From Gammaproteobacteria bacterium (GTDB lineage: Bacteria; Pseudomonadota; Gammaproteobacteria; Tenderiales; Tenderiaceae): a stretch of 5,994 bases of DNA. A program made the translations under genes and the position numbers. This document shows, in pieces, positions 1 to 5,994 of this stretch; position 1 is the first letter of the stretch, and each line of letters opens with the position of its first letter. The notes below the pieces were generated by a model. That model was not told where the DNA came from and searched no databases. It saw only the letters and a program-made list of their open reading frames with translations. The stretch lies in contig JALTMR010000193.1 of assembly GCA_027001525.1 (NCBI GenBank), positions 1 through 5,994 of the forward strand. The letters run 5' to 3'.

Positions 1-1
1 T

Positions 2-265
2 CATGCCAGCGCCATGTTTGCCTGGCGTCATGGCCAGGCTGATGCGCTGGTGGCGGCGCTGCAACAGTCGATTCTGGCCCGGATGCAGCGCCGCCAGCCC
101 GGTTTCGACGCACTGGATTTTGACGATCAGTGCGCCGCCATCGCCCATTTGACCCAGCTGTCAGCCGCTGCCGTTGCCCGGGCCATGGCTTCCCCCCGGC
201 TAAAAAGATCCCACCATCTGGTGGCCACCGTTCAAGGACTACAGACCATAAGGAACCGACTATGA
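2..265 (+). CDS. DUF4350-like protein of a MoxR/DUF58 operon, C-terminal fragment
   Basis: An open frame enters from the left edge (codon at 2-4) and ends in TGA at 263-265, leaving the last 87 residues. The first ATG in the frame (14) is probably internal, because the frame is open to the window edge. The visible part is soluble, Ala/Leu/Arg-rich and helical, starting with HASAMFAWRHGQADAL and ending in LQTIRNRL. This resembles the C-terminal tail of DUF4350 proteins, which usually sit directly before moxR and have membrane helices and an extracytoplasmic domain upstream. That part lies outside the window. The stop overlaps the moxR start by four bases (ATGA, 262-265), which implies co-transcription and translational coupling. 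No enzymatic function is known for the family. The family call comes from the tail motif plus position, so it is moderately secure. The coding call itself is firmer. Confidence 0.75.
   Translation, partial: HASAMFAWRHGQADALVAALQQSILARMQRRQPGFDALDFDDQCAAIAHLTQLSAAAVARAMASPRLKRSHHLVATVQGLQTIRNRL
250..254 (+). promoter_or_regulatory. Ribosome binding site of moxR
   Basis: AAGGA lies seven bases before the ATG at 262. It fixes the moxR start at 262 rather than at the in-frame upstream ATG at 130, which lies deep inside the preceding gene and would add 44 residues with no resemblance to MoxR. Confidence 0.75.
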
Positions 266-1239
266 CACCCACCCCTTCCATCGATTTTGACCGCGCCCGG
301 AGCATCGTGCTGGGCCTGCAGCAGGAGATCAACAAAGTGCTGGTGGGCCAGGAGAGAGTGGTGGACCAGGTGCTGGTGGTGTTGCTGGCTGGCGGGCATG
401 TGCTGATCGAGGGCGTGCCGGGGCTGGGGAAAACGCTGCTGGTGCGGGCCCTGGCCACATGCTTTCACGGCGAATTCTCCCGCGTTCAGTTCACGCCGGA
501 CCTGATGCCCAGCGATGTCACCGGCCACGCCATCTATGACATGAACAGCAAGCAGTTCCAGGTGCGCCGCGGACCGGCGTTTACCAACCTGCTGCTGGCG
601 GATGAGATCAATCGCGCCCCGGCCAAAACCCAGGCGGCGCTGCTGGAGGTGATGCAGGAGCGCCAGATCACTATCGAAGGCAAAGCTTTCACCACGGGTG
701 AGCCTTTTATGGTGCTGGCCACCCAGAACCCCATCGAGCAGGAGGGCACCTACCCGCTGCCTGAAGCCGAGCTGGACCGCTTCCTGATGAAAATTTTTAT
801 CGACTACCCCAGCGAGGCAGAGGAGGTGCGGGTGGTGAAATTGATCACCGAGGGCGTGGCCACGGGGGCGTTTCAACTGAGTGATGTCCGGGCGCTGGTG
901 CAGCCGCAGGAGATCGCCGCCCTGCAAGGGCTGGTCTGTCGCTTTACGGTGGACGACCAGGTGCTCGACTACGCCGTGCGCATCGTCCGCGCTACCCGTG
1001 ACTGGGCCGGTCTGGCCATGGGTGCCGGGCCGCGGGGCAGCCTCGCCCTGGTGCGGGCCGCCAAGGCGCAGGCACTACTCAATGGGCGGGATTTTGTAAC
1101 GCCGGACGACATCAAACTGATCGCCCGGCCGGTATTGCGCCACCGCCTGTTGCTGTCCGCCGATCGCGAGATTGAAGGCATTTCAGCGGATCAGTTACTG
1201 GCGGATATTCTTGAACAGGTGGCGGCGCCGCGCCGATGA
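262..1239 (+). CDS. MoxR family AAA+ ATPase
   Basis: A complete 325-residue protein, the usual MoxR length. The AAA+ motifs appear in order: Walker A GVPGLGKT at 51-58, Walker B LLLADEIN at 110-117 (D114, E115), sensor 1 Asn156 in ATQNP, a candidate arginine finger R173 in ELDRF, and a lid domain with sensor 2 R258 in GPRGS. The segment EINRAPAKTQAALLEVMQE after Walker B is highly typical of the family. All catalytic residues are present, so it should be an active cytosolic ATPase. MoxR proteins are known or proposed to act as chaperones that mature or activate partner complexes together with VWA-domain proteins. Here the partner is presumably the DUF58 product downstream. The start at 262 is set by the AAGGA site and the ATGA overlap with the upstream gene. 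The stop overlaps the next start by four bases (1236-1239). The substrate of this system cannot be told from the sequence. Confidence 0.97.
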   Translation: MTPTPSIDFDRARSIVLGLQQEINKVLVGQERVVDQVLVVLLAGGHVLIEGVPGLGKTLLVRALATCFHGEFSRVQFTPDLMPSDVTGHAIYDMNSKQFQVRRGPAFTNLLLADEINRAPAKTQAALLEVMQERQITIEGKAFTTGEPFMVLATQNPIEQEGTYPLPEAELDRFLMKIFIDYPSEAEEVRVVKLITEGVATGAFQLSDVRALVQPQEIAALQGLVCRFTVDDQVLDYAVRIVRATRDWAGLAMGAGPRGSLALVRAAKAQALLNGRDFVTPDDIKLIARPVLRHRLLLSADREIEGISADQLLADILEQVAAPRR

Positions 1240-2591
1240 AACCGGGGCGTACTGCACCGCAGCCGCGTCTGCTCCGGTGGGTGGCTGCCTGGGCCGGGCT
1301 GGCGCTGATGGCGGCGTTGCTGCGTTTGATTGATGCAGCGTGGGTGGCCGGCGTGAGCGAGCTGTTGCTGGACGGGGTGGTGGTGGGGGTGATCGTCACT
1401 GCCGTTCTGGCGGCCTGGGACTGGCTGCAGCTGGGGCGCTTTGCGCCGCTGACGCTGGGGCGTCATCTGCCTGCCAATGTGCCGGTAAAACGCTGGACCG
1501 AGGTGGTGCTGACGGTGCACCACAGCGCGGCCCGGCAGGTTGAGGTTGAACTGTTCGATCTCTACCCCGACGGGATGGAGGTTCAGTATCTGCCCCGTCG
1601 TGTTGAGTTGCACCCGGGGCAGGTGACTCGCATGAGCTATCGCCTGCGCCCAAATAAGCGGGGTAATGCCTCGTTTGGCGGGACTCAGGTGCGGCTGCCC
1701 TCGGTGCTGAAATTCTGGTGCCGGACGCATCTGTGGGGGGCTCCGGAGCAGGTGCGGGTCTACCCGGATTTTGCCGCCATCGCCTCCTACCAGCTGTTGG
1801 CAACGGATAACCACACCAGCCAGCTCGGCATCAAACGCACACCGCGCCGTGGTGAGGGGCTGGAGTTTCACCAGTTGCGGGACTATCGCGGCGGGGACAC
1901 GCTGCGCCAGATCGACTGGAAGGCCACCGTGCGGCGTCACAAGCTGATCTCCCGGGAGTATCAGGATGAGCGCGATCAACAGATCTTCTTTATGCTCGAC
2001 ACGGGTCGCCGCATGCGCACTCAGGATGATCAGCTCTCCCACTTCGACCACGCCCTGAATGCCGTGCTGCTGCTCAGCTACGTTGCCCTGAAACAGGGGG
2101 ATGCCGTGGGGCTGATGAGCTTTGGTGGGGAGCGGCGCTGGCTGCCGCCGGTGAAAAGCACCAACGCAGTGAACACCATCCTTAACAACGTCTACGATCT
2201 GCAGCCCACCACCCACGCCTCGGACTACGCCGCCGCAGCGCAGGAGGTGTTGCGGCGCCAGCGTAAACGTTCGCTGATTGTTCTTGTCACCAATCTGGCC
2301 CAGGAGAGCGTCGATGAGCTGCACAGCGTGTTGCATTTACTAGGCAAAAAACACCTCGTCCTCATCGCCAATTTGCGTGAAGAGGTGCTTGACCAGACGC
2401 TTCAGAAGCCAGTGACCCACTTCAACGATGCGCTCAACTATCTGGGGGTCAGCCACTATCTCGATCAACGCCAACGGGCCCGGCGTCAACTCTTGCAGCG
2501 AGGGGTGTTGAATCTGGATGTGGTCCCCGGCGAACTGGCGGTGAGCGTGGTGAACAGCTACTGGGAGATCAAGCAAAGAGGTGGGTTGTAA
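1236..2591 (+). CDS. DUF58 domain membrane protein, MoxR partner
   Basis: A complete 451-residue protein. Two hydrophobic segments (about residues 12-33 and 43-62) anchor the N-terminus in the inner membrane. A beta-rich region follows (about 75-180), then the DUF58 signature at about 204-257: RRGEGLEFHQLRDYRGGD, then RQIDWKAT and SREYQDE. The C-terminal half has a von Willebrand A-like pattern: a hydrophobic strand ending in D255, GDAVGLMSF at 288-296, and strand SLIVLVTNL at 346-354. The metal site normally written DxSxS reads D-T-G-R-R (255-259), so classical metal binding is doubtful. The start overlaps the moxR stop (ATGA), and only a weak AGGTGG lies about 13 bases upstream, so translation is probably coupled to moxR. 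The family is thought to work with MoxR in folding or assembly of envelope or metal-dependent proteins. The actual client is unknown. It is the last gene of the operon. Confidence 0.95.
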   Translation: MKPGRTAPQPRLLRWVAAWAGLALMAALLRLIDAAWVAGVSELLLDGVVVGVIVTAVLAAWDWLQLGRFAPLTLGRHLPANVPVKRWTEVVLTVHHSAARQVEVELFDLYPDGMEVQYLPRRVELHPGQVTRMSYRLRPNKRGNASFGGTQVRLPSVLKFWCRTHLWGAPEQVRVYPDFAAIASYQLLATDNHTSQLGIKRTPRRGEGLEFHQLRDYRGGDTLRQIDWKATVRRHKLISREYQDERDQQIFFMLDTGRRMRTQDDQLSHFDHALNAVLLLSYVALKQGDAVGLMSFGGERRWLPPVKSTNAVNTILNNVYDLQPTTHASDYAAAAQEVLRRQRKRSLIVLVTNLAQESVDELHSVLHLLGKKHLVLIANLREEVLDQTLQKPVTHFNDALNYLGVSHYLDQRQRARRQLLQRGVLNLDVVPGELAVSVVNSYWEIKQRGGL

Positions 2592-2597
2592 AGCAAA

Positions 2598-2645
2598 GCC
2601 CCCTCGCCAGTGAGCGTGGCTGGCGGAGAGGGGGCGTGTTTTTTT
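2598..2645 (+). terminator. Rho-independent terminator, probably bidirectional
   Basis: Seven bases after the DUF58 stop, GCCCCCTC and GCCAG pair with CTGGC and GAGGGGGC. This gives 13 base pairs with a three-base bulge (GGA) on the 3' side and a nine-base loop, followed by GTG and a run of seven T (2639-2645). Read on the other strand, the same stem is followed by TTTGCTTT, a weaker but usable U-rich tail. It can therefore also end the convergent minus-strand gene, whose stop lies at 2669-2671. Confidence 0.85.
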
Positions 2646-2668
2646 ATGAGCGCACGGGGGCTTCCGGG

Positions 2669-4171
2669 CTAGAAAGCCATGTCCACCCCTGCGGTGAGCA
2701 TGTTCTCCAGATTGGTGGCCGGGTGTTCATCCGCACCACTGCCAATGGGGTTCTTTTTGTTGCTCTCAAGATTGAAATGGGCGCGCACGTACAGGCCGAT
2801 GTTGGGGCTGGTGTAGTACTTGGCGATGGCTGCCAAAAAGGAGGCATCGACATTGAGCTGATCGGTGCTGCCCATGGGCAGTTGCTTCAGGCCGCCGGGA
2901 GACATCTGGTCGTAGCGCATGCCCAGCATCAGCTTGTTGGTCATGCGGTAGTCGGCCTCAAGGCTCAGGCCCGAGCCCGTTTTCTCCCACACCGAATTGG
3001 ACGCCATTGGGTTGCTTGAATTCGCCCAGGTGGGCTGGTCAATGGAGTCGGTGACATAGGCGGCATAGATATCCCATTTGTCCCACTGGGCCCGGGCACC
3101 GACACCGGCGCGGGTGATGTCGGTTGAATTGTCGGCATAGATGATTGTGCCGCTCATGTTCAGTGTGGAGATCGCCGCATCGGGGGCCTGGTAGTAGAAG
3201 GCCGATACTTGCATGAACTTGCCACTGCCTGTGGTCCAGTCGTAGCGGCCCATGAGGTAGAGGTCGTAGCGGTTCTGTTTGGTGTTGTCGGTATTGGCTT
3301 TTTCGTTGACGGCGACACCGACCTGGTAGAGAAAGTTGCTTCCAAATCCGCCGGGGCGTCCGTGTACCGAAAGGCCAGTTTGCGCTGGCGCGTTATAGAG
3401 GTAGGGCTCAAAGGGCAGGACGGCGAAACCTTCATCCCCGTTATAAGCCCCCCCCTTGGTCAGGCCAAACATCTTGCTGGCAAAGGCCAGCGGCACTAAC
3501 GGAATGCGGTTGATGGTAGGCGGGAATCCGGTGGTATCTGCCTTGGGAAAGATGGGGTTGAGCTGTTGACGGTGGGTAGGGAAGGCAAACAGACCGGAAG
3601 GATCAAAAACCCCCACCTGCACATTGGCAATACTCTGGCCGCCCAGGTTGTTAAAAAGCAGGTAGGCGCGCTCGAATGAAAGCGAGGCCCCCTCTTCGGT
3701 GCCGTTGTACTCCACCTCGGTGTAATAGCTTAAATTTTCTTTGGCTGTTCCGGCAAAAAAGAGGTTGATGATTTTGGGTACCACGACATCCACGTCACTT
3801 CTCACGCCATCATCTTTCATGGCGTCGGTCTCCTGTTTGAAGGAGGGGCGCTGAATATCGGCGCGGATGCGTACCGCCATAATCTTCGAGATGTCATCCA
3901 CGGTGACCGGCCCCTGGTCACCCTCGAAAACGTGTTTGGCCATCGTGCTGCCATCACTGCCCCCCGGCATCTGATAACCATTTTCCTTGAACTGTTGGCC
4001 AAAGGGGTTAAGGCGGGGTTCGTTGCTGTGACACAGTGCGCAGTTGGCCTCGTACTTGCGGGCAAAGGCGGGTAGTGCGCTGGCATCGCTGAGGACAAAA
4101 AAGAATGTACTCATGCCCACCAGCGACAGGGTCGCCTGTCGAAAAAACTTATGCAGATGAAAGCGCCTCAT
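2669..4171 (-). CDS. Cyc2-like fused c-type cytochrome / outer-membrane beta-barrel protein
   Basis: A complete 500-residue precursor. Residues 1-32 form a Sec signal peptide: basic MRRFHLHKFFRQ, a hydrophobic core, and probable cleavage after SDASA. The mature protein opens with LPAFARKYEANCALCH, a single CxxCH heme c site (C44, C47, H48), then PRLNPFGQQFKENGYQMPGG. M68 in QMP is a possible distal heme ligand (inference). From about residue 95 the chain shows alternating polar/hydrophobic strands, Gly/Asn-rich turns and aromatic girdles (RYDLYLMGRYDW, KWDIYAAYVTD, NIGLYVRAHFNL). It ends in AGVDMAF, with the terminal Phe expected of BAM-assembled outer-membrane proteins. One heme site joined to a porin is the layout of Cyc2 iron oxidases, and the total length is comparable. 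Such a protein would carry electrons across the outer membrane to a periplasmic carrier. No partner cytochrome gene is adjacent. Iron oxidation is not proven, and an uncharacterised cytochrome-porin role is equally possible. A good SD (GAGGAG, 4181-4186) supports the start. Confidence 0.85.
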   Translation of the reverse strand: MRRFHLHKFFRQATLSLVGMSTFFFVLSDASALPAFARKYEANCALCHSNEPRLNPFGQQFKENGYQMPGGSDGSTMAKHVFEGDQGPVTVDDISKIMAVRIRADIQRPSFKQETDAMKDDGVRSDVDVVVPKIINLFFAGTAKENLSYYTEVEYNGTEEGASLSFERAYLLFNNLGGQSIANVQVGVFDPSGLFAFPTHRQQLNPIFPKADTTGFPPTINRIPLVPLAFASKMFGLTKGGAYNGDEGFAVLPFEPYLYNAPAQTGLSVHGRPGGFGSNFLYQVGVAVNEKANTDNTKQNRYDLYLMGRYDWTTGSGKFMQVSAFYYQAPDAAISTLNMSGTIIYADNSTDITRAGVGARAQWDKWDIYAAYVTDSIDQPTWANSSNPMASNSVWEKTGSGLSLEADYRMTNKLMLGMRYDQMSPGGLKQLPMGSTDQLNVDASFLAAIAKYYTSPNIGLYVRAHFNLESNKKNPIGSGADEHPATNLENMLTAGVDMAF

Positions 4172-4180
4172 TGGAATGAT

Positions 4181-4186
4181 CTCCTC
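4181..4186 (-). promoter_or_regulatory. Ribosome binding site of the cytochrome-porin gene
   Basis: On the minus strand GAGGAG lies nine bases before the ATG at 4171. It is a strong Shine-Dalgarno match and supports that start codon, which also yields a well-formed signal peptide. Confidence 0.8.
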
Positions 4187-4278
4187 ACAATTATTCGGAT
4201 CAAAATACTCAAAAACCAGATCATTTCTTCCTTACTTTGTTAAAGGTCTTGTGCGCCTTTTTTCATCTCTACTTTGCA

Positions 4279-4306
4279 ATTTTATTCAGCGTGCTCCGCC
4301 CGTTAA
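4279..4306 (-). promoter_or_regulatory. Candidate sigma-70 promoter of the cytochrome-porin gene
   Basis: On the minus strand TTAACG (4301-4306) and TAAAAT (4279-4284) are separated by 16 bases. They match the -35 and -10 consensus at four and five of six positions. Transcription would start near 4272, giving a leader of about 100 bases before the ATG. The region is AT-rich, so chance matches are likely and other promoters cannot be excluded. Confidence 0.3.
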
Positions 4307-4312
4307 CGGCGG
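4296..4312. repeat. Palindrome CCGTTAACGG, operator-like
   Basis: A perfect ten-base palindrome CCGTTAACGG (4300-4309) is flanked by CCG on the left and CGG on the right. One unpaired C (4299) interrupts the left arm, so the inverted repeat spans 17 bases. It overlaps the -35 box of the candidate promoter of the cytochrome-porin gene, where a repressor or activator could bind. No known regulator is assigned. Confidence 0.35.
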
Positions 4313-4327
4313 TTTCTCCAGTGCTTG

Positions 4328-4337
4328 TTGATATCAA
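4328..4337. repeat. Palindrome TTGATATCAA
   Basis: A perfect ten-base palindrome whose centre lies 28 bases from that of the CCGTTAACGG element. It is about 61 bases upstream of the inferred start of transcription of the cytochrome-porin gene. The half-sites TTGAT/ATCAA are those of FNR/CRP-family sites, but the usual four-base spacer is missing, so it is not a proper FNR box. It may be chance. Confidence 0.25.
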
Positions 4338-4620
4338 ATGGTTGAACGTGATTTCAGGCAGACGGCAGCCCGATGGGAAGAGGAAAAACACCTCTTTTTC
4401 TGATACAAAAACAGTAATCAGGCTATCAGTACTTTCGTTGCTATTTTCTCGAATGCCAGCGCGGTGTTGATTGTGGCAGGAGATGGCTCTGTTGTTGTTC
4501 TGATGAAACAGGGGGTGAATGTTCAGCCGACAGGGCGGTGCCTGAAGCGGCTCAATGTACGACGGAGAGCGGGTGGCTGTTGTTGTTTTGATTGTATGGC
4601 TGGGGGGGGTCAGTGCAACA

Positions 4621-4642
4621 CGGGGTGAACTGTGTCACCCCG
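4621..4642 (-). terminator. Hairpin just downstream of lon, probable terminator or mRNA 3' stabiliser
   Basis: CGGGGTGA and TCACCCCG form a perfect eight-base-pair stem with a six-base loop, beginning 13 bases after the lon stop. Read in the lon direction it is followed by TGTTGC, with no real U run. It may therefore be a weak intrinsic terminator, a 3' end protected from exonucleases after Rho termination, or an attenuating structure. Confidence 0.5.
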
Positions 4643-4655
4643 CATTGACGTAGTA

Positions 4656-5993
4656 TCAGCCAAAAATAATTTCGGCGACCTCTTTGAAGTGACTGACGAA
4701 GTGGATGGTGATGCCTTTACGCAGGTAGTCGGGGAGTTCTTCAAAGTCTTTGCGGTTGACGGCGGGAATGATCAACTCCATCACCTTGGTGCGGCGGGCT
4801 GCGATCACTTTCTCGCGTACGCCGCCAATGGCGAGTACCTGGCCGGTGAGGGTGAGCTCTCCGGTCATTGCCAGTGGTCGAGGGACCTTGCGGTTTTTCG
4901 CCAGGGAGAGCAGCGCCGTGGCCATGGTGATGCCGGCGCTGGGGCCATCTTTTGGTGTCGCGCCTTCGGGGACGTGGAGGTGAACAAAGGCCTTGTCGAA
5001 AAACTCGGCTTTGGCACCGAAGGTTTTCAGGTTGGCGGCGAGATAGCTGTAGGCGATTTCCGCCGACTCTTTCATCACATCCCCCAGCTGGCCGGTGAGT
5101 TTGAAGCCGCGCGTATTGGTGTGGACGACGTTGGCTTCGATGGTCAGGGTGGCACCCCCCATGGAGGTCCAGGCCAGGCCGTTGACGATGCCGACGCCGG
5201 TGGGTAGTTTCTCTTTCTGAAAGAAGGGTTGGCCGAGGTATTCGGTGACCTCTTTGACGCCGATGCTGATCGGTTTTTTACTGCGCGGCTTGGTGACAAA
5301 ATGCACCACGGCTTTGCGCACGATTCGACCCAACTGTTTTTCCAGATTACGCACGCCCGCCTCACGGGCATAGCCTTCGATAATGTGGCGCAGCGCCGCG
5401 TTGGAGATTCTCAGGCGGCTCTTTTTGACGCCGGCGCGCTCCAGTTGGCGAGGCCAGAGATGGTGTCTGGCGATCTCTACTTTCTCTTCGGCGATGTAGC
5501 CCCCCAGGCGGATGATCTCCATGCGATCGAGCAGAGGCCCGGGGATGGAGTCGAGGGTGTTGGCGGTGCAGATGAAGAGCACTTTGGACAGATCGAGCCG
5601 CACGTCGAGATAGTGGTCGAGGAATTCGGCATTTTGCTCCGGGTCGAGCACCTCCAGCAGGGCGGAGGCGGGGTCACCGCGATAGGAGCTGCCGATTTTA
5701 TCGATCTCGTCGAGCATGATGACGGGGTTCGCGGTGCCCGCCTCCTTGAGCGCCTGTACCACCTTGCCTGGCATGGCACCGATGTAGGTGCGGCGATGGC
5801 CCTTGATTTCAGCCTCGTCACGCATGCCGCCGACGGAGAAGCGGAAAAACTTGCGTTCCAGGGTGCGGGCGATGGAGCGACCGATGGAGGTTTTGCCCAC
5901 ACCGGGCGGGCCCACCAGCAGCAGGATGGAGCCGGAGATCTCCCCCTTGAGGCTGCCGACAGCGAGGAATTCGATGATGCGCTCTTTCACATC
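4656..5993 (-). CDS. lon: ATP-dependent Lon protease, C-terminal ATPase and protease domains (partial)
   Basis: The frame runs in from the right edge (first full codon Asp at 5991-5993) and stops with TGA at 4656-4658, giving the last 445 residues of a protein usually near 800. The GTG at 5988-5990 is internal, not a start. The N-terminal substrate-binding domain is outside the window. Counting from Asp as 1, the AAA+ module has Walker A GPPGVGKT (28-35), Walker B VIMLDEID (91-98), sensor 1 Asn145, arginine finger R157 (LLDRME) and sensor 2 R215 (AGVRNLEK). The protease domain has the Ser-Lys dyad: S352 in PKDGPSAG and K395 in GGVREKV. All catalytic residues are intact. Lon is a cytosolic homohexamer that degrades misfolded and regulatory proteins. 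The linker and protease start ([16 protein letters not shown], then [15 protein letters not shown]) differ from E. coli Lon and recall the second Lon type of some Gammaproteobacteria, such as Pseudomonas AsrA. That subtype is tentative. Confidence 0.96.
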   Translation of the reverse strand, partial: DVKERIIEFLAVGSLKGEISGSILLLVGPPGVGKTSIGRSIARTLERKFFRFSVGGMRDEAEIKGHRRTYIGAMPGKVVQALKEAGTANPVIMLDEIDKIGSSYRGDPASALLEVLDPEQNAEFLDHYLDVRLDLSKVLFICTANTLDSIPGPLLDRMEIIRLGGYIAEEKVEIARHHLWPRQLERAGVKKSRLRISNAALRHIIEGYAREAGVRNLEKQLGRIVRKAVVHFVTKPRSKKPISIGVKEVTEYLGQPFFQKEKLPTGVGIVNGLAWTSMGGATLTIEANVVHTNTRGFKLTGQLGDVMKESAEIAYSYLAANLKTFGAKAEFFDKAFVHLHVPEGATPKDGPSAGITMATALLSLAKNRKVPRPLAMTGELTLTGQVLAIGGVREKVIAARRTKVMELIIPAVNRKDFEELPDYLRKGITIHFVSHFKEVAEIIFG

Positions 5994-5994
5994 G

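Larger units (their letters stand above)
4172..4655. other. Gene-free interval between lon and the cytochrome-porin gene
   Basis: About 480 bases with no convincing gene on either strand. The part next to the cytochrome-porin gene (about 4190-4290) is clearly richer in A and T than the flanking genes, as expected for a promoter region. It holds the Shine-Dalgarno site, the candidate promoter and two short palindromes listed separately. The part near lon holds GT-rich sequence with an imperfect 16-base direct repeat (CTGTTGTTGTTCTGAT at 4489-4504; 15 of 16 bases shared at 4577-4592), a run of eight G near 4602, and the lon-proximal hairpin at 4621-4642. A 77-codon frame starting with TTG at 4237 lacks a ribosome site and protein-like composition. 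Confidence 0.7.

Noticed and set aside
130..261. N-terminal extension of MoxR from the ATG at 130
   Set aside because: The extra 44 residues do not resemble MoxR and lie within the upstream gene. The ATG at 262 has a good ribosome site and an ATGA overlap.
232..927. 231-codon open frame antisense to moxR
   Set aside because: It has low-complexity His/Gln composition and no ribosome site or domain. It mirrors the codon structure of moxR.
1191..2336. 381-codon open frame antisense to the DUF58 gene
   Set aside because: It is His/Gln/Pro-rich with no recognisable domain, and it lies opposite a well-supported gene. Long antisense frames are common in GC-rich coding DNA.
2636..3019. 127-codon plus-strand frame opposite the end of the cytochrome-porin gene
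   Set aside because: It begins within the terminator T run and is a shadow of the barrel-coding strand.
4328..4337. TTGATATCAA as an FNR binding site
   Set aside because: FNR sites need TTGAT and ATCAA separated by four bases. Here the halves touch, so only a generic palindrome is reported.
4237..4470. 77-codon frame starting with TTG in the intergenic region
   Set aside because: It has a rare start codon and no Shine-Dalgarno site, and overlaps the likely promoter of the divergent gene. The hydrophobic start reflects T-rich DNA rather than a convincing membrane protein.
4632..5207. 191-codon plus-strand frame opposite lon
   Set aside because: It is antisense to conserved Lon protease codons, with no domain of its own.

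Overview
The window reads as a stretch of a Gram-negative, GC-rich proteobacterial chromosome, most likely from Gammaproteobacteria. This rests on the DUF4350-MoxR-DUF58 gene order, an outer-membrane barrel with a signal peptide and a C-terminal Phe, and a bacterial Lon protease. The lineage is inferred from gene content and style, not from a marker gene. Nothing here looks like an insertion sequence, phage, CRISPR array, tRNA or rRNA.

Left part (2-2591, plus strand): the 3' end of a three-gene translationally coupled operon. A DUF4350-type protein (partial, cut by the window edge) overlaps a MoxR AAA+ ATPase by ATGA, and moxR overlaps a DUF58 membrane protein by another ATGA. MoxR ATPases with DUF58/VWA partners are generally thought to act as chaperone or maturation systems for other proteins. 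The client is not visible here. The operon ends in a strong rho-independent hairpin (2598-2645).

Middle (2669-4171, minus strand): a convergently oriented single gene for a secreted 500-residue protein with one N-terminal c-type heme site (CALCH) fused to a predicted outer-membrane beta-barrel. This architecture resembles Cyc2, the fused cytochrome-porin used for outer-membrane electron transfer such as iron oxidation, and it is the most interesting element of the window. The terminator at 2598-2645 probably serves both convergent units.

Right part: an AT-richer, gene-free interval (4172-4655) contains the probable promoter and two short palindromes upstream of the cytochrome-porin gene, and a hairpin just after lon. 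From 4656 to the right edge lies the C-terminal part (ATPase and protease domains) of an ATP-dependent Lon protease on the minus strand. Lon and the cytochrome-porin gene are co-oriented but separated by about 480 bases, so they are probably separate transcription units. I see no completely novel system. The cytochrome-porin is the best lead.
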